DNA of 64,000 nucleotides, from the NCBI RefSeq assembly GCF_000521865.1, contig NZ_JAME01000017.1:1-64000 (forward strand), written 5' to 3'. This DNA is from Roseivivax isoporae LMG 25204 (GTDB lineage: Bacteria > Pseudomonadota > Alphaproteobacteria > Rhodobacterales > Rhodobacteraceae). Below are positions 24,329 to 33,126 of the stretch, piece after piece; the first letter of the stretch is position 1, and each line of letters opens with the position of its first letter. A program made the translations under genes and the position numbers. The notes under the pieces were generated by a model, which was given only the letters and a program-made list of their open reading frames with translations, searched no databases and was not told the origin of the DNA.

Positions 24329-25939
24329 TCACTCCGCTTCCTTGGTCATGTTCCAGAACACCGGCACCGGCGACGGGATCATGTTCTGGATCGCGTTCCG
24401 GCGCGCCTGCGGGATCACGTATTCCCCGAGCATGAGGTAGTTGACTAAGTCCATCGCGTGCTCCTGGATCTGCACGGCGATCTCCTTCTGCGCCTCGGGC
24501 GTGTCGGCGCTGACGAAGGCCTTGCGCATCTCCTCGATCTCGGGATCGGTCGGCCAGCCGAACCAGGCGTCGTCGCCGCGCCCGTTCAGCATCACGTTGA
24601 TGAGCGGGTCCGAGATCTCGGGCACCATCCAGTTGGTGAAGAACAGGTTCCAGCCGCCCTCGGACGGCGGGTTCTGCTGCGCCCGGCGCTGCACGACCGA
24701 CTGCCAGTCCATCGACTGCATGTCGACCTCGAAGCCCGCCTCGCGCAGCGCCTGCGCCGCGACCACCGGCTGGTTGCTGAGACTGGTCACGTCCGTCGGC
24801 GCCATCAGCACGACCGGCGTGCCGTCGTAGCCCGCCGCCTCGAGCATGGCCCGCGCCTCCTCGGGATTCGCGCCCGAGGTGATCGGCTCGGACCCGCTCT
24901 CGTCGCCGAGCGGTGTCGCGCAGCCGAAGACCGCGCCGCAGACGTTGTAGTATTCGGGGTCGCCCTGCATCGTGGCCAGCATGTTCTCCTGGCTCAGCGC
25001 GTGCATCGCGGCCTGGCGGATCTCCTTGTTGTCGAAGGGCGGGAACAGGAAATTCGGCCGCCCGATCGTCACGTAGCCCAGTGGATCGCGCGTCTCGACG
25101 GTGACATCGGGGCTGTTCTGCAGGATCGGCATGAGGTCGATCTGCACCTGCTCGAGATAGTCGATCTCGCCGGCCGCGAGCGCGTTCATGGCGGTCAGCG
25201 CGTCGGGCATGGTCGTCCACACCACGCGGTCGACGTTCACCACCTTGCCGCCCGCCATCCACGACGGCTCGCCTTCGCGCGGGACGTAGTCGTCGAACTT
25301 CTCGTAGGTGACGTTCACGCCCGGCTCGTATTCCTCCTCGTTGAACACGAAGGGACCGGAGCCGACATATTCGGTGATGGTCTCGTCGGGCGAGGTCTCG
25401 GCCACGCGGGCGGGCATGATGAAGGGCGGCACCGCCGACTGCTTGGAGATCACGTCCATGAGCGGCGCGAACGGCTCGCTCAGCGTCCAGACGATGGTCT
25501 TGTCGTCGGGCGCCTCGAGGCTCTCGGTCACGTCGAAGATCAGCTGCCCGCCCGAACCGCGCTGGCCCCAGCGGGTGAGCGAGGCGACCACGTCGGCGCC
25601 GGTCACCGGCGCGCCGTCATGGAACATGAGCCCGTCGCGCAGGGTGAAGGTGTAGGTCAGTCCGTCCTCGGACACCTCCCAGTCGGCCATCTGCGGCTGC
25701 GGCTCGAAATTCTCGTCCACCGCCGTCAGCACGTCGTAGATCATGTAGCCGTGGTTGCGGGTGATGTGGGCGGTGGTGATGACCGGGTCCAGCACGCGCA
25801 GGCCCGAATGCATGACCGCGGTGATCGTGGTCTCGTCCTCCTGCGCGGGCGCGATTGCGGGCACGACGAGCGCGCTGCCGGCGAGAAGCGCCGCGGCCAG
25901 CCTGCGCCGGCCACGCATCGGGGATCTCAACGTCTTCAT
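24329..25939 (-). CDS. ABC transporter substrate-binding protein, dipeptide/oligopeptide type (SBP family 5)
   Basis: A 536-residue periplasmic protein with a twin-basic N-region (MRGRRR) and a long signal peptide ending about residue 32 (AIAPA). The mature protein has the family-5 pattern: FEPQPQMADWEVSEDGLTYT, LRDGLMFHDGAPVTGADVV and a C-terminal lobe with PDPEIEEMRKAF-like sequence. It captures the peptide or related solute for the permeases encoded next. Its ATG overlaps the M81 peptidase stop by 4 bases. The ligand is unknown; the operon's hydrolases suggest a gamma-linked or N-acylated peptide. Confidence 0.93.
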   Translation of the reverse strand: MKTLRSPMRGRRRLAAALLAGSALVVPAIAPAQEDETTITAVMHSGLRVLDPVITTAHITRNHGYMIYDVLTAVDENFEPQPQMADWEVSEDGLTYTFTLRDGLMFHDGAPVTGADVVASLTRWGQRGSGGQLIFDVTESLEAPDDKTIVWTLSEPFAPLMDVISKQSAVPPFIMPARVAETSPDETITEYVGSGPFVFNEEEYEPGVNVTYEKFDDYVPREGEPSWMAGGKVVNVDRVVWTTMPDALTAMNALAAGEIDYLEQVQIDLMPILQNSPDVTVETRDPLGYVTIGRPNFLFPPFDNKEIRQAAMHALSQENMLATMQGDPEYYNVCGAVFGCATPLGDESGSEPITSGANPEEARAMLEAAGYDGTPVVLMAPTDVTSLSNQPVVAAQALREAGFEVDMQSMDWQSVVQRRAQQNPPSEGGWNLFFTNWMVPEISDPLINVMLNGRGDDAWFGWPTDPEIEEMRKAFVSADTPEAQKEIAVQIQEHAMDLVNYLMLGEYVIPQARRNAIQNMIPSPVPVFWNMTKEAE

Positions 25940-27531
25940 CTGGTAACTCCCTGTTGGGTCGCGTTGGGGTGGTCTTGGGCCGAGGCGGAGGGACCGCCGC
26001 GGCCGGGGCGCGCGGACATGGCCGCGCGCGGCCCCCCGAAGGCCGGGCCGTTCGGGGACAGGCGAAGCCCCGGGCGCAGCCGCTCGAAGGGCAGCGCGGC
26101 GGGATCGAAAGGCATGGGACCCGGCGCGATCCCGATCAGGATGTCGCCGGCGATGGGCGCGAAGTCCGCCCGGAAATGCGTCGAGCTCTTGACCACGAGG
26201 ATTGCCTGCGCCTCGGGCGCGATGCCCACCATGCGGAACATCTCGCGGTCGGCGGTCTGGGCGATGCGGCTCGCCACCGCGATGCGCACGCCGCCCACCC
26301 GCAGGCAGGCCGCGGGGCCCAGATCCATGGCGGTGCCGCCGTAATAGGGCCCCGAGGCGATGATCCGGCCATCGGACAGGGCCTCGACCACGGCCTCGAT
26401 CTCGACCGGCGTCTCGTCCGGCAGGTGCGGATGGCCGCCCACGCGGAAGGTCGCGCGGCTGCCCTGCCCCACCTCGTGGGCGCGCGCCGCCGTGGCCGGA
26501 TCGACGAGGAGCCCGATCGCAGCGTCCCGGGCGTCTGCTTCGACCAGCGCGCGCAAAAGGCCGGTCGTGGCGGCGACGCCGCCTGCGCCCGGATTGTCCT
26601 GCGTGTCCGCGATGACCACCGGCCGGCCGAGGCGCGCCGCGCGTGCCGCCGCCTCGCGCACGGCGTCGGCCGCGTCGTAGGTCGTGCCGTCGAACCGGTC
26701 TTCCGCCGCGGCATAGGCGGCGGCGATGCGGTCCGCCGCGCGGTCGGCCGCCGCCTGGCTGTCGGCGTAGACCACGGCGCACGGCCCGCACATGGGAATG
26801 TCCGCGGCCGGGAAGCCCATGAAGAGCGAGGCGGCACGCACCTGCGGGTCCGCCTCCTCGATCGCCGCGAGGTCGGCATAGAGCGCGTCCGCGGGCGCGA
26901 TGTCGGTACTCTGGAACGGGATCGGCACAAGGTAGTCCATCTGCCGGAAGGCGCGCGCCGGCCGCATGCCGCCGCGCATGATCCGCTCGAGGAGCGTCGC
27001 CGCCCGGCGCCCGGTCTCGGCCATGTCCACATGCGGATAGGTGCGGAAGCCTGCGCAGCCGTCGACCTCGGCCACGAAGTCCTCGGAGATGTTGCCATGG
27101 AGGTCGAGCGCCGCCACCACGGGCACGTCCGACCCCACCGCCGCGCGCACCCGGCGGGCAAGCTCGGCCTCGCCGTCGTCCAGGTGCTCGGTCACCATGG
27201 CGCCGTGCAGGTCGAGGAACACTCCGTCGAGCGGCCCCGCGGCGCGGATGCCCGAAACGATCTCCTCCGCGATGGTCTCGAACGCCTCGCGCGTCACCCT
27301 GGCCGACGGGATCGCGCCGGCCCAGAGAACCGGCACGATGTCCCAGCCGTGGTCCCGCCCGGCCGACACGGCGCCGGCGATGCCGAGGTTCACGCCCTCG
27401 ACCGCGGCCAGCATGGCGTCGCCGCGGCTCAGAGGCACGTAGCCCCCGCCGGCACGGAACGCCGCGAGATCCGCCGGATCGGGCGCGAACGTGTTGGTCT
27501 CGTGAAGAAAGCCGGCCAGTGCGACGCGCAT
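25936..27531 (-). CDS. M81 family metallopeptidase (MlrC/microcystinase C-like)
   Basis: A 531-residue protein matching the M81 family, whose founder MlrC cleaves the tetrapeptide from microcystin breakdown at the Adda-Glu bond. Conserved motifs: GFLHETNTFAP (His10, Glu11), LDLHGAM (Asp107, His109), LDLHGNIS (Asp143, His145) and RTYPHVDM (His167, Asp169), which supply the zinc site; the C-terminal domain has VKSSTHFRADFAPIA. No signal peptide, so cytoplasmic. ATG 27531 has GGGGAAGGGC upstream; a 23-residue extension would run into the shared regulatory region. It is the first gene of the peptide operon and is divergent from IclR. Confidence 0.92.
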   Translation of the reverse strand: MRVALAGFLHETNTFAPDPADLAAFRAGGGYVPLSRGDAMLAAVEGVNLGIAGAVSAGRDHGWDIVPVLWAGAIPSARVTREAFETIAEEIVSGIRAAGPLDGVFLDLHGAMVTEHLDDGEAELARRVRAAVGSDVPVVAALDLHGNISEDFVAEVDGCAGFRTYPHVDMAETGRRAATLLERIMRGGMRPARAFRQMDYLVPIPFQSTDIAPADALYADLAAIEEADPQVRAASLFMGFPAADIPMCGPCAVVYADSQAAADRAADRIAAAYAAAEDRFDGTTYDAADAVREAAARAARLGRPVVIADTQDNPGAGGVAATTGLLRALVEADARDAAIGLLVDPATAARAHEVGQGSRATFRVGGHPHLPDETPVEIEAVVEALSDGRIIASGPYYGGTAMDLGPAACLRVGGVRIAVASRIAQTADREMFRMVGIAPEAQAILVVKSSTHFRADFAPIAGDILIGIAPGPMPFDPAALPFERLRPGLRLSPNGPAFGGPRAAMSARPGRGGPSASAQDHPNATQQGVTR

Positions 27532-27602
27532 GCCCTTCCCCGGTATCCAGTCTTGGCGCCCGTCTTCGGCGCGATCGACACACAATGGTCGTCTCGACAA
27601 AA

Positions 27603-27619
27603 GTATCGCCAGGCGATAC
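27603..27619. promoter_or_regulatory. Probable IclR operator
   Basis: GTATCGCC-A-GGCGATAC, a perfect inverted repeat with 8-base arms, 72 bases upstream of the M81 gene and 59 upstream of the iclR-like gene. A further half site GTATCG occurs at 27624-27629. Length and position fit IclR-family operators. Confidence 0.65.
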
Positions 27620-27677
27620 CCTTGTATCGTTATGACGGTAGAAGGCTTTGTGACGCGCCGTCAACAGCGAGGTTTCG

Positions 27678-28490
27678 ATGTCCGGCATTCTACGCGCAGA
27701 ACCGACGACGGTGACCGATTTTCGGTCGGAGGACGGCGATGCGCTGTTCGTGCGCGCCGCGGGACGCGCGATGCAGGTGCTCGGCGCCTTCCACCAGGCC
27801 GGCGGCCCGCTCAGCCTGAGCGAGATCGCGACGCGCGCCGGCATCGACCGCTCCGCCGCGCAGCGGCTCGTGCACACGCTGATGCGGATGGGATACCTGC
27901 GACGCGGTCCCGACGGGCGCGGCTATCTCCCCGGGATCCGGCTGCTCGATCACACGCTCGACGTGCTGCGGCTCGATCCGGTGGTACAGAAGGCGACGCC
28001 GGTCCTGCTCGAGTTGCGCAAGACGGTGCGCGAGCGCGTCGATTTCAGCCTCTACGACGAATCGCGGCTGGTCTACGCGCTGCGCATGCAGAGCAAGCGC
28101 GAGACGTTCTATGCCACGCTTGTCGGCCACAGCGTGCCCACCTACTGCACCGCGGGCGGGCGCGCCGCATTGTCGGTGCTGCCCGAGGATACCGCGCGCG
28201 AGATCGTGCAGCGCACCGCGCTCGAGCGGTTCACGCCGCGCACGCTCACCGATGCCGACGCGATCCTCGAGGAAGTGCACCGCGCGCGGCAGAACGGATT
28301 CGCCGTGGTGGTCGAGGAATTCGTGCCGGGCGAGGTCGCGCTCGGCGTGGCGATCCACCGCGGCGATGGCGTGCCGCTCGGCGCCATCCACGTCGCCGGG
28401 TCGCTGTCGGAATGGACCCCGGACGCCTTCGTGAACCAGGTCTCGCCGGTGGCGGTCGAAGCCGCCCGCGCGATCATCGGCAGCCTCTAG
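27678..28490 (+). CDS. IclR family transcriptional regulator
   Basis: A 270-residue protein with an N-terminal winged helix-turn-helix at about residues 28-85 (LSEIATRAGIDRSAAQRLVHTL) and a GAF-like IclR effector domain (RVDFSLYDESRLVYALRMQS, and GRAALSVLPEDTAREIV). It is divergently transcribed from the M81/ABC/M20/GGT operon and the shared region holds a perfect palindrome, so it most likely controls that operon and itself. The effector is probably the peptide or a breakdown product. Confidence 0.92.
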   Translation: MSGILRAEPTTVTDFRSEDGDALFVRAAGRAMQVLGAFHQAGGPLSLSEIATRAGIDRSAAQRLVHTLMRMGYLRRGPDGRGYLPGIRLLDHTLDVLRLDPVVQKATPVLLELRKTVRERVDFSLYDESRLVYALRMQSKRETFYATLVGHSVPTYCTAGGRAALSVLPEDTAREIVQRTALERFTPRTLTDADAILEEVHRARQNGFAVVVEEFVPGEVALGVAIHRGDGVPLGAIHVAGSLSEWTPDAFVNQVSPVAVEAARAIIGSL

Positions 28491-28604
28491 CCATCCTCCC
28501 TTCCGTTGCTCCCATGGCACCTTTCCGCCGCATCGCGCGTTGGAGGGCAGTATTCCGCCGTCTGCCGCGCTAGGGGCGGGACCGCGACTTCACGGGAGAC
28601 ACAC

Positions 28605-29345
28605 ATGAGAAGACCTCTTGCAGCTCTCTTGAGCTGTGCCGCGGCGGGCCTGCTTGCCGCCTGCACCGCCCTGCCGTCGGCTGCGCCCGTCGCAGGCCCG
28701 CGCCTGAGCCCGGAGACGCGCGCGATGTACGACGCCGTCGAGGACAACGGGCGCATCGTGCCCGCGATCGAGGCCGAGTACCTGTCGGAGGACAAGAAGC
28801 GGCAGGAGGTCACCTACCTCGCGCCCTACAGCCCCGGCACCATCGTCGTCGATCCCGGCGCCAAGCGGCTCTACCGGCTGCTCGGGAACGACCGCGCCAT
28901 GCGCTACACCGTCGCGGTCGGCGCCGCGGGCTACGGGTTCTCGGGACAGGCGACCGTCGCCTATACCCGCGCCTGGCCGAACTGGACGCCGACGCAGAAC
29001 ATGCTGCGCCGCGAGCCCGAGAAGTACGAGCGGTACGCCGCAGGCGTCGAGGGCGGTCTCGACAATCCGCTCGGGGCACGCGCGCTTTACCTCTACCGCA
29101 ACGGCCGCGACACCTACTACCGCATCCACGGCACGCCGAGCCCGTGGACGATCGGGCATGACGCGTCCTCGGGCTGCATCCGCATGTTCAACCAGGACGC
29201 CATCCACCTCGCCGCGAACGTCGACAAGGGCGCGCGGGTCATCGTCCTGCCGCGCGAGGACCGCGGCAAGTGGACCGCCTCCGACGCCGGCGACGCGGTC
29301 GCGGCCTCGGCGGACGCCGGCGCGGACGCCACCGACCCCGCCTGA
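28605..29345 (+). CDS. L,D-transpeptidase (YkuD domain) lipoprotein
   Basis: A 246-residue protein with a lipoprotein signal (lipobox LAAC, Cys20) and a C-terminal YkuD catalytic domain: HGTP at residues 175-178 and HDASSGCIRM with catalytic Cys191. L,D-transpeptidases make 3-3 cross-links in peptidoglycan or attach proteins to it, outside the cytoplasmic membrane. GGGAGAC precedes ATG 28605. The tail is rich in Ala and Asp and probably disordered. It stands alone between iclR and the protease gene. Confidence 0.92.
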   Translation: MRRPLAALLSCAAAGLLAACTALPSAAPVAGPRLSPETRAMYDAVEDNGRIVPAIEAEYLSEDKKRQEVTYLAPYSPGTIVVDPGAKRLYRLLGNDRAMRYTVAVGAAGYGFSGQATVAYTRAWPNWTPTQNMLRREPEKYERYAAGVEGGLDNPLGARALYLYRNGRDTYYRIHGTPSPWTIGHDASSGCIRMFNQDAIHLAANVDKGARVIVLPREDRGKWTASDAGDAVAASADAGADATDPA

Positions 29346-29359
29346 TCCCTCGGGCGCCT

Positions 29360-29387
29360 CTGCAGGCCCGGAAAACCGGGCTTGCAG
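29360..29387 (+). terminator. Hairpin after the L,D-transpeptidase gene
   Basis: A 12-base stem (CTGCAGGCCCGG against CCGGGCTTGCAG, with one G-T pair) around an AAAA loop, starting 14 bases after the stop codon. Only a weak pyrimidine stretch follows. Likely terminator. Confidence 0.6.
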
Positions 29388-29725
29388 AATTCTCTCATAG
29401 ATTGTGCGACTCGCCCCTTGGCCGACGCACCCCGGTCAAGCGCTCGCTGCGCGGACACAACCATAAGCCTACATCCGCCGACACCACTCAACCGCGCGGC
29501 GGGAATCCGCCGCCCGGCCCGAAGTGCCGTCAGGTCATTGGATTTGAAGCCTTCCCACATGGCAGAACTTGCAGGACTGTTTTCGTATTGACGCTCGTGA
29601 CCGGCCTTCGGGCCGGCGCGCTTTCCGGGTCTCCCCTGCGGTGCAACCTTTGCCGGATGCTGTTTGCCAGCATCGGATCCCGGAAGATTTGTCTACTGCA
29701 AGTTGCATAATGGGAGGGACAGCAG
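29388..29725. other. Non-coding interval before the RTX protease gene
   Basis: About 340 bases with no convincing gene. It contains a UUCG-capped hairpin at 29601-29616 (CCGGCC-TTCG-GGCCGG) and a second inverted repeat, GATGCTG and CAGCATC, at 29656-29674. The composition is less GC-rich near 29555-29590 and 29685-29712. It should hold the protease promoter, but I cannot pick one with confidence. Confidence 0.5.
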
Positions 29726-32700
29726 ATGCCGTCAGCGCCGCAGAACGACACCCAGTGGTGGGTGAACGACCAGACCCCCGACAATCCGTTCGGCAAGAGC
29801 GAGGACTACGAGGGCTTCCTCGACTATCTCGGCGCGCTCGGGCGCAGCCTGACGCCCGCGATCGCCGCCGAGCCGCTGCTCATCAACGTCCAGGACCTGA
29901 ACGACCATCCCGAGTACAAGGAGGCCGCGATCGGCGCGCTCGAGATGTGGTCGTCGGTCACGCCTCTCGAGTTCGAGGTCGTGGACGACCAGCCCTTCGA
30001 CCGCGCGACGCAATGGATGGAGGTCGTGAGCCCGGATCTGGGCGAACCGAACGACGGCAGCGCGTTCTCGTCCAACCGCTATGTCAGCGTCGGCCAGCGC
30101 TTCCATGACACCGAACCGAACCTGACCGACATCGGCGGCTATGTGTTCGATTCCTTCGTGCACGAGTTCGGCCACGAATTCGGGCTGAACCATCCCGGGC
30201 TCTACAATTACAGCGGTCCCGGCGGCGTGCAGATCAACTACCTCAACAACGCGACCTGGACCTACGACCGCCAGCAATACAGCGTCATGTCCTATTTCGA
30301 CGGCATCGACGTGGGCGAGGACAGCCGCTGGTCGTCGGTCACGCCCATGGTGGGCGACATCGAGGCGATCCTGCGCCGCTTCTTCTCGACCGTGGATGAA
30401 AACGGCGTGCGGACCTATCAGGACGTCACCTTGAACACCGGCGACGACGTCTACGGCTTCGGCAGCGACAAGTACGGCTACCTGCTCGAATCCTCCGGCA
30501 TGAAGAAGGACATCGGCTTCGTCATCCACGACACCGGAGGCGACGACACGATCGACTTCTCCGGCTCGACCGCGGGCACGATCCTCGACCTGCGCGCCGG
30601 CCAGTTCTCGAGCGTCAACGGGCACAGCAACAACGTGGCGATCTTCGACGGCCACAACGCCGACGGGACCGAGTACTACATCGAGACCGGCATCGGCAGC
30701 GCCCATGACGACGTGCTGATCGGCAATGACGGCGACAACGTGCTGGACGGGCGCGGCGGCGCCGACAGCATGGCCGGCAATGGCGGCGACGACACCTACT
30801 TCGTCGACAGCGCCGACGACGTGGTGCGCGAGCTCGAGGACGGCGGCAACGACACGGTGATCGTGCTGGCCGACGACCTCGACCTGGGCGAGATCGCGAA
30901 TGTCGAGACCATCCTCTACGCCGGCGCGTCGGATACCGGCCCGGACGCGCCCGACGACGATGATCCGACCGACACCGTGCCGGGCGGCTCCGGGCCGCTG
31001 CTCGTGGGCGACACGGGCAACGACACGCTGACCGGCGGCGCGGGAGGCAACACGCTCCTCGGGCTCGACGGCGACGACCTGCTGATCGGCGGGAGGGATT
31101 CGCTTGCGAGCCGCGACATCAACAACACCATCGACGTCGAGGACCTCGAAGACCAGACCGAGAGCGATGACGGTGACGACGCGCTCTATGGCGGACGCGG
31201 CAACGACACGCTGGTGGGCGGCGCGGGCGACGACCTCCTCGACGGGGGGGCCGGGAACGACGTGATGCGCGGACAGGACGGCATCGACGTGTTCCGCGGC
31301 GGCGCAGGCGTCGACACCGTGGACTACAGCCAGGAAAGCCCGTTCCAGCTGCTCGTGAACCTCGAGACCAACGTGGCGAGCGGCGGCACCGCCTCGGGCG
31401 ACACGTTCTACGGCATCGAGAACCTGATCGGGTCCGACGACCGCATCGACCGCTTCATCGGCACCGACGCCGACAACCACTTCTGGGGCCAGGGCGGCGG
31501 CGACTTCTTCAACGGCGGCGCGGGCAACGACACCCTCGACGGCGGGCGCGACGGCGACATCCTCTACGGCGAGGACGGCGACGACCTGCTCATCGGCGGC
31601 GCCGGGCAGGACTACCTCGACGGCGGCGCAGGCACCGACACGGTGGACTATGCCGGCAGCTCGGACGGCGTGACGATCGACCTCGCGAACGGCACGGCGA
31701 TCGGCGGCGACGGCGACGGCCCGGTGCAGATCGTCGGCCGCGGCACGCTCATCCGCAACGACATCATCGTCGACGTCGAGAACGCGGTCGGGTCCTTCCA
31801 CGACGACCACCTGATCGGCACCGGCGACGTGAACGAACTGTCGGGCGGCTGGGGCGACGACACCCTGACCGGCGGCGCGGGCGCCGACATCCTGAACGGC
31901 GGCGCGGGCAGCGACACCGCCGACTATGCCGACGCCGAGGAGGGCGTGTCCGTCAATCTCAAGCGCGGCGGCCCGGACGGCGACCGCTTCGACTCGATCG
32001 AGAACCTCGCCGGTTCGGGGTCGGACGACCGGCTGACCGGCGACAATTCGGCGAACGTGCTGACCGGACAGGGCGGCGACGACTTCCTGCGCGGCGGCGG
32101 AGGCGACGACACGCTGCTCGGCGACTTCGCCTATGCGGGCGACGCGCCGCCGCAGCCGGGTTTCGGCACGGGCTACGCCACGCTCGGCCCGGACGCCACG
32201 AACAGCTCGATCGAGACCGCGTTCGACATCTCGGACAACTTCTCGCTCGAGGACGACCCGGACATCTTCGACGCGACCAGCGTCCCCCACACCACGGTCA
32301 ACGCCGTGGGCACGGGTGACGGCGCCTATTACCGGATCGAACTCGCGGCAGGGACCGTGCTGACCGTGGACATCGACGGCATCGCCGATCCGAACGTCCA
32401 CGACAGCTACGTGCGGCTTCTCGACAGCGACGGCGAGGTGGTGGCCGAGAACGACGATGGCGGCAGCGATCCCGGATCGAACAGCAACCGCGATTCGAGC
32501 CTCGTGCACGTGGTCGAGGAAACCGGCAGCTACTACATCCTAGAGGGCCAGTGGTCGCCCGACGCGCCCGGCAGCGGCTGGGACGAGGCAATCCCCGAAG
32601 GCTCGGAATACGAGCTGAACGTGTCGGTGGCCTTTCCGCCCGCTCCGGCGCAGCCAGGCACCGCGGGCAACGACCGGCTGACCGGCGGGCGCGGCAACGA

Positions 32701-33067
32701 CCTGCTCGATGGCGGGCTCGGGAACGACATGCTCGACGGCGGCCAGGGCGAGGACGCGTTCCGCTTCTCGACCGAGCTCGGGCCCGACAACGTCGACCGC
32801 ATCCGCGACTTCGACGTGTCCGAGGACTACATCCTGCTCGACAGCCTGATCTTCACCGAGATCGGCGCAGAGGGACCGCTGTCCTTCGGTGCGTTCCACG
32901 CGAGCGCGTCGGGCACGGCGCAGGACGGCGATCACCGCCTGCTCTACGACACCGATCGCGGCACGCTGTCCTACGACGCGGACGGCTCGGGCGACACCGA
33001 CGCGGTGACGTTCGCCCGGCTCGAGGCGGGACTGGGGCTTTCCGCCTCGGACTTCGTCATCATCTGA
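29726..33067 (+). CDS. Serralysin-like M10 metalloprotease with RTX repeats
   Basis: A 1,113-residue secreted protease without a Sec signal. The catalytic domain has the metzincin site HEFGHEFGLNHP (His146, Glu147, His150, His156) and the Met-turn SVMSY (Met188, Tyr190 as likely fifth zinc ligand). Calcium-binding GGxGxDxL repeats follow in blocks from about residue 330 to 820. A beta-sandwich insert resembling a pre-peptidase C-terminal domain sits at about 820-975, then one more RTX block and a type I secretion tail. GGGAGGGA precedes the ATG. Serralysins are usually near 480 residues, so this one is unusually long. No type I exporter or classical inhibitor gene is recognisable nearby. Confidence 0.93.
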   Translation: MPSAPQNDTQWWVNDQTPDNPFGKSEDYEGFLDYLGALGRSLTPAIAAEPLLINVQDLNDHPEYKEAAIGALEMWSSVTPLEFEVVDDQPFDRATQWMEVVSPDLGEPNDGSAFSSNRYVSVGQRFHDTEPNLTDIGGYVFDSFVHEFGHEFGLNHPGLYNYSGPGGVQINYLNNATWTYDRQQYSVMSYFDGIDVGEDSRWSSVTPMVGDIEAILRRFFSTVDENGVRTYQDVTLNTGDDVYGFGSDKYGYLLESSGMKKDIGFVIHDTGGDDTIDFSGSTAGTILDLRAGQFSSVNGHSNNVAIFDGHNADGTEYYIETGIGSAHDDVLIGNDGDNVLDGRGGADSMAGNGGDDTYFVDSADDVVRELEDGGNDTVIVLADDLDLGEIANVETILYAGASDTGPDAPDDDDPTDTVPGGSGPLLVGDTGNDTLTGGAGGNTLLGLDGDDLLIGGRDSLASRDINNTIDVEDLEDQTESDDGDDALYGGRGNDTLVGGAGDDLLDGGAGNDVMRGQDGIDVFRGGAGVDTVDYSQESPFQLLVNLETNVASGGTASGDTFYGIENLIGSDDRIDRFIGTDADNHFWGQGGGDFFNGGAGNDTLDGGRDGDILYGEDGDDLLIGGAGQDYLDGGAGTDTVDYAGSSDGVTIDLANGTAIGGDGDGPVQIVGRGTLIRNDIIVDVENAVGSFHDDHLIGTGDVNELSGGWGDDTLTGGAGADILNGGAGSDTADYADAEEGVSVNLKRGGPDGDRFDSIENLAGSGSDDRLTGDNSANVLTGQGGDDFLRGGGGDDTLLGDFAYAGDAPPQPGFGTGYATLGPDATNSSIETAFDISDNFSLEDDPDIFDATSVPHTTVNAVGTGDGAYYRIELAAGTVLTVDIDGIADPNVHDSYVRLLDSDGEVVAENDDGGSDPGSNSNRDSSLVHVVEETGSYYILEGQWSPDAPGSGWDEAIPEGSEYELNVSVAFPPAPAQPGTAGNDRLTGGRGNDLLDGGLGNDMLDGGQGEDAFRFSTELGPDNVDRIRDFDVSEDYILLDSLIFTEIGAEGPLSFGAFHASASGTAQDGDHRLLYDTDRGTLSYDADGSGDTDAVTFARLEAGLGLSASDFVII
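30700..32130 (+). repeat. RTX nonapeptide repeat coding region
   Basis: Imperfect repeats of 27 bases encoding GGxGxDxLx occur in clusters at about 30710-30800, 31010-31090, 31190-31280, 31490-31630, 31850-31920 and 32035-32130, with one more at 32665-32760. They bind calcium and fold as parallel beta rolls after type I secretion. Confidence 0.85.
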
Positions 33068-33074
33068 CGCACCC

Positions 33075-33101
33075 GGAGAGGGCGGTGCGTCCGCCCTCTC
33101 C
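33075..33101 (+). terminator. Strong hairpin between the protease and the small exported protein genes
   Basis: GGAGAGGGCGG and CCGCCCTCTCC form a perfect 11-base stem around TGCGT, beginning 8 bases after the protease stop codon. There is no T-run. It may end most transcripts or limit expression of the downstream small gene. Confidence 0.55.
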
Positions 33102-33126
33102 GCCCCTCTCCGACGGAGTGCCGCCG

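Noticed and set aside
29569-30108. Open frame of 179 codons overlapping the start of the RTX protease
   Set aside because: It runs out of frame through the catalytic domain, is arginine-rich and has no ribosome binding site.
30700-32130. Short repeated units that could suggest a CRISPR array or satellite
   Set aside because: The repeats are 27-base, in frame and encode RTX calcium-binding motifs; no constant repeats with unique spacers.
29732-32509. Open frame of 925 codons on the minus strand opposite the RTX protease
   Set aside because: Reflects the reverse complement of Asp/Gly repeats (valine and alanine rich) and has no independent support.
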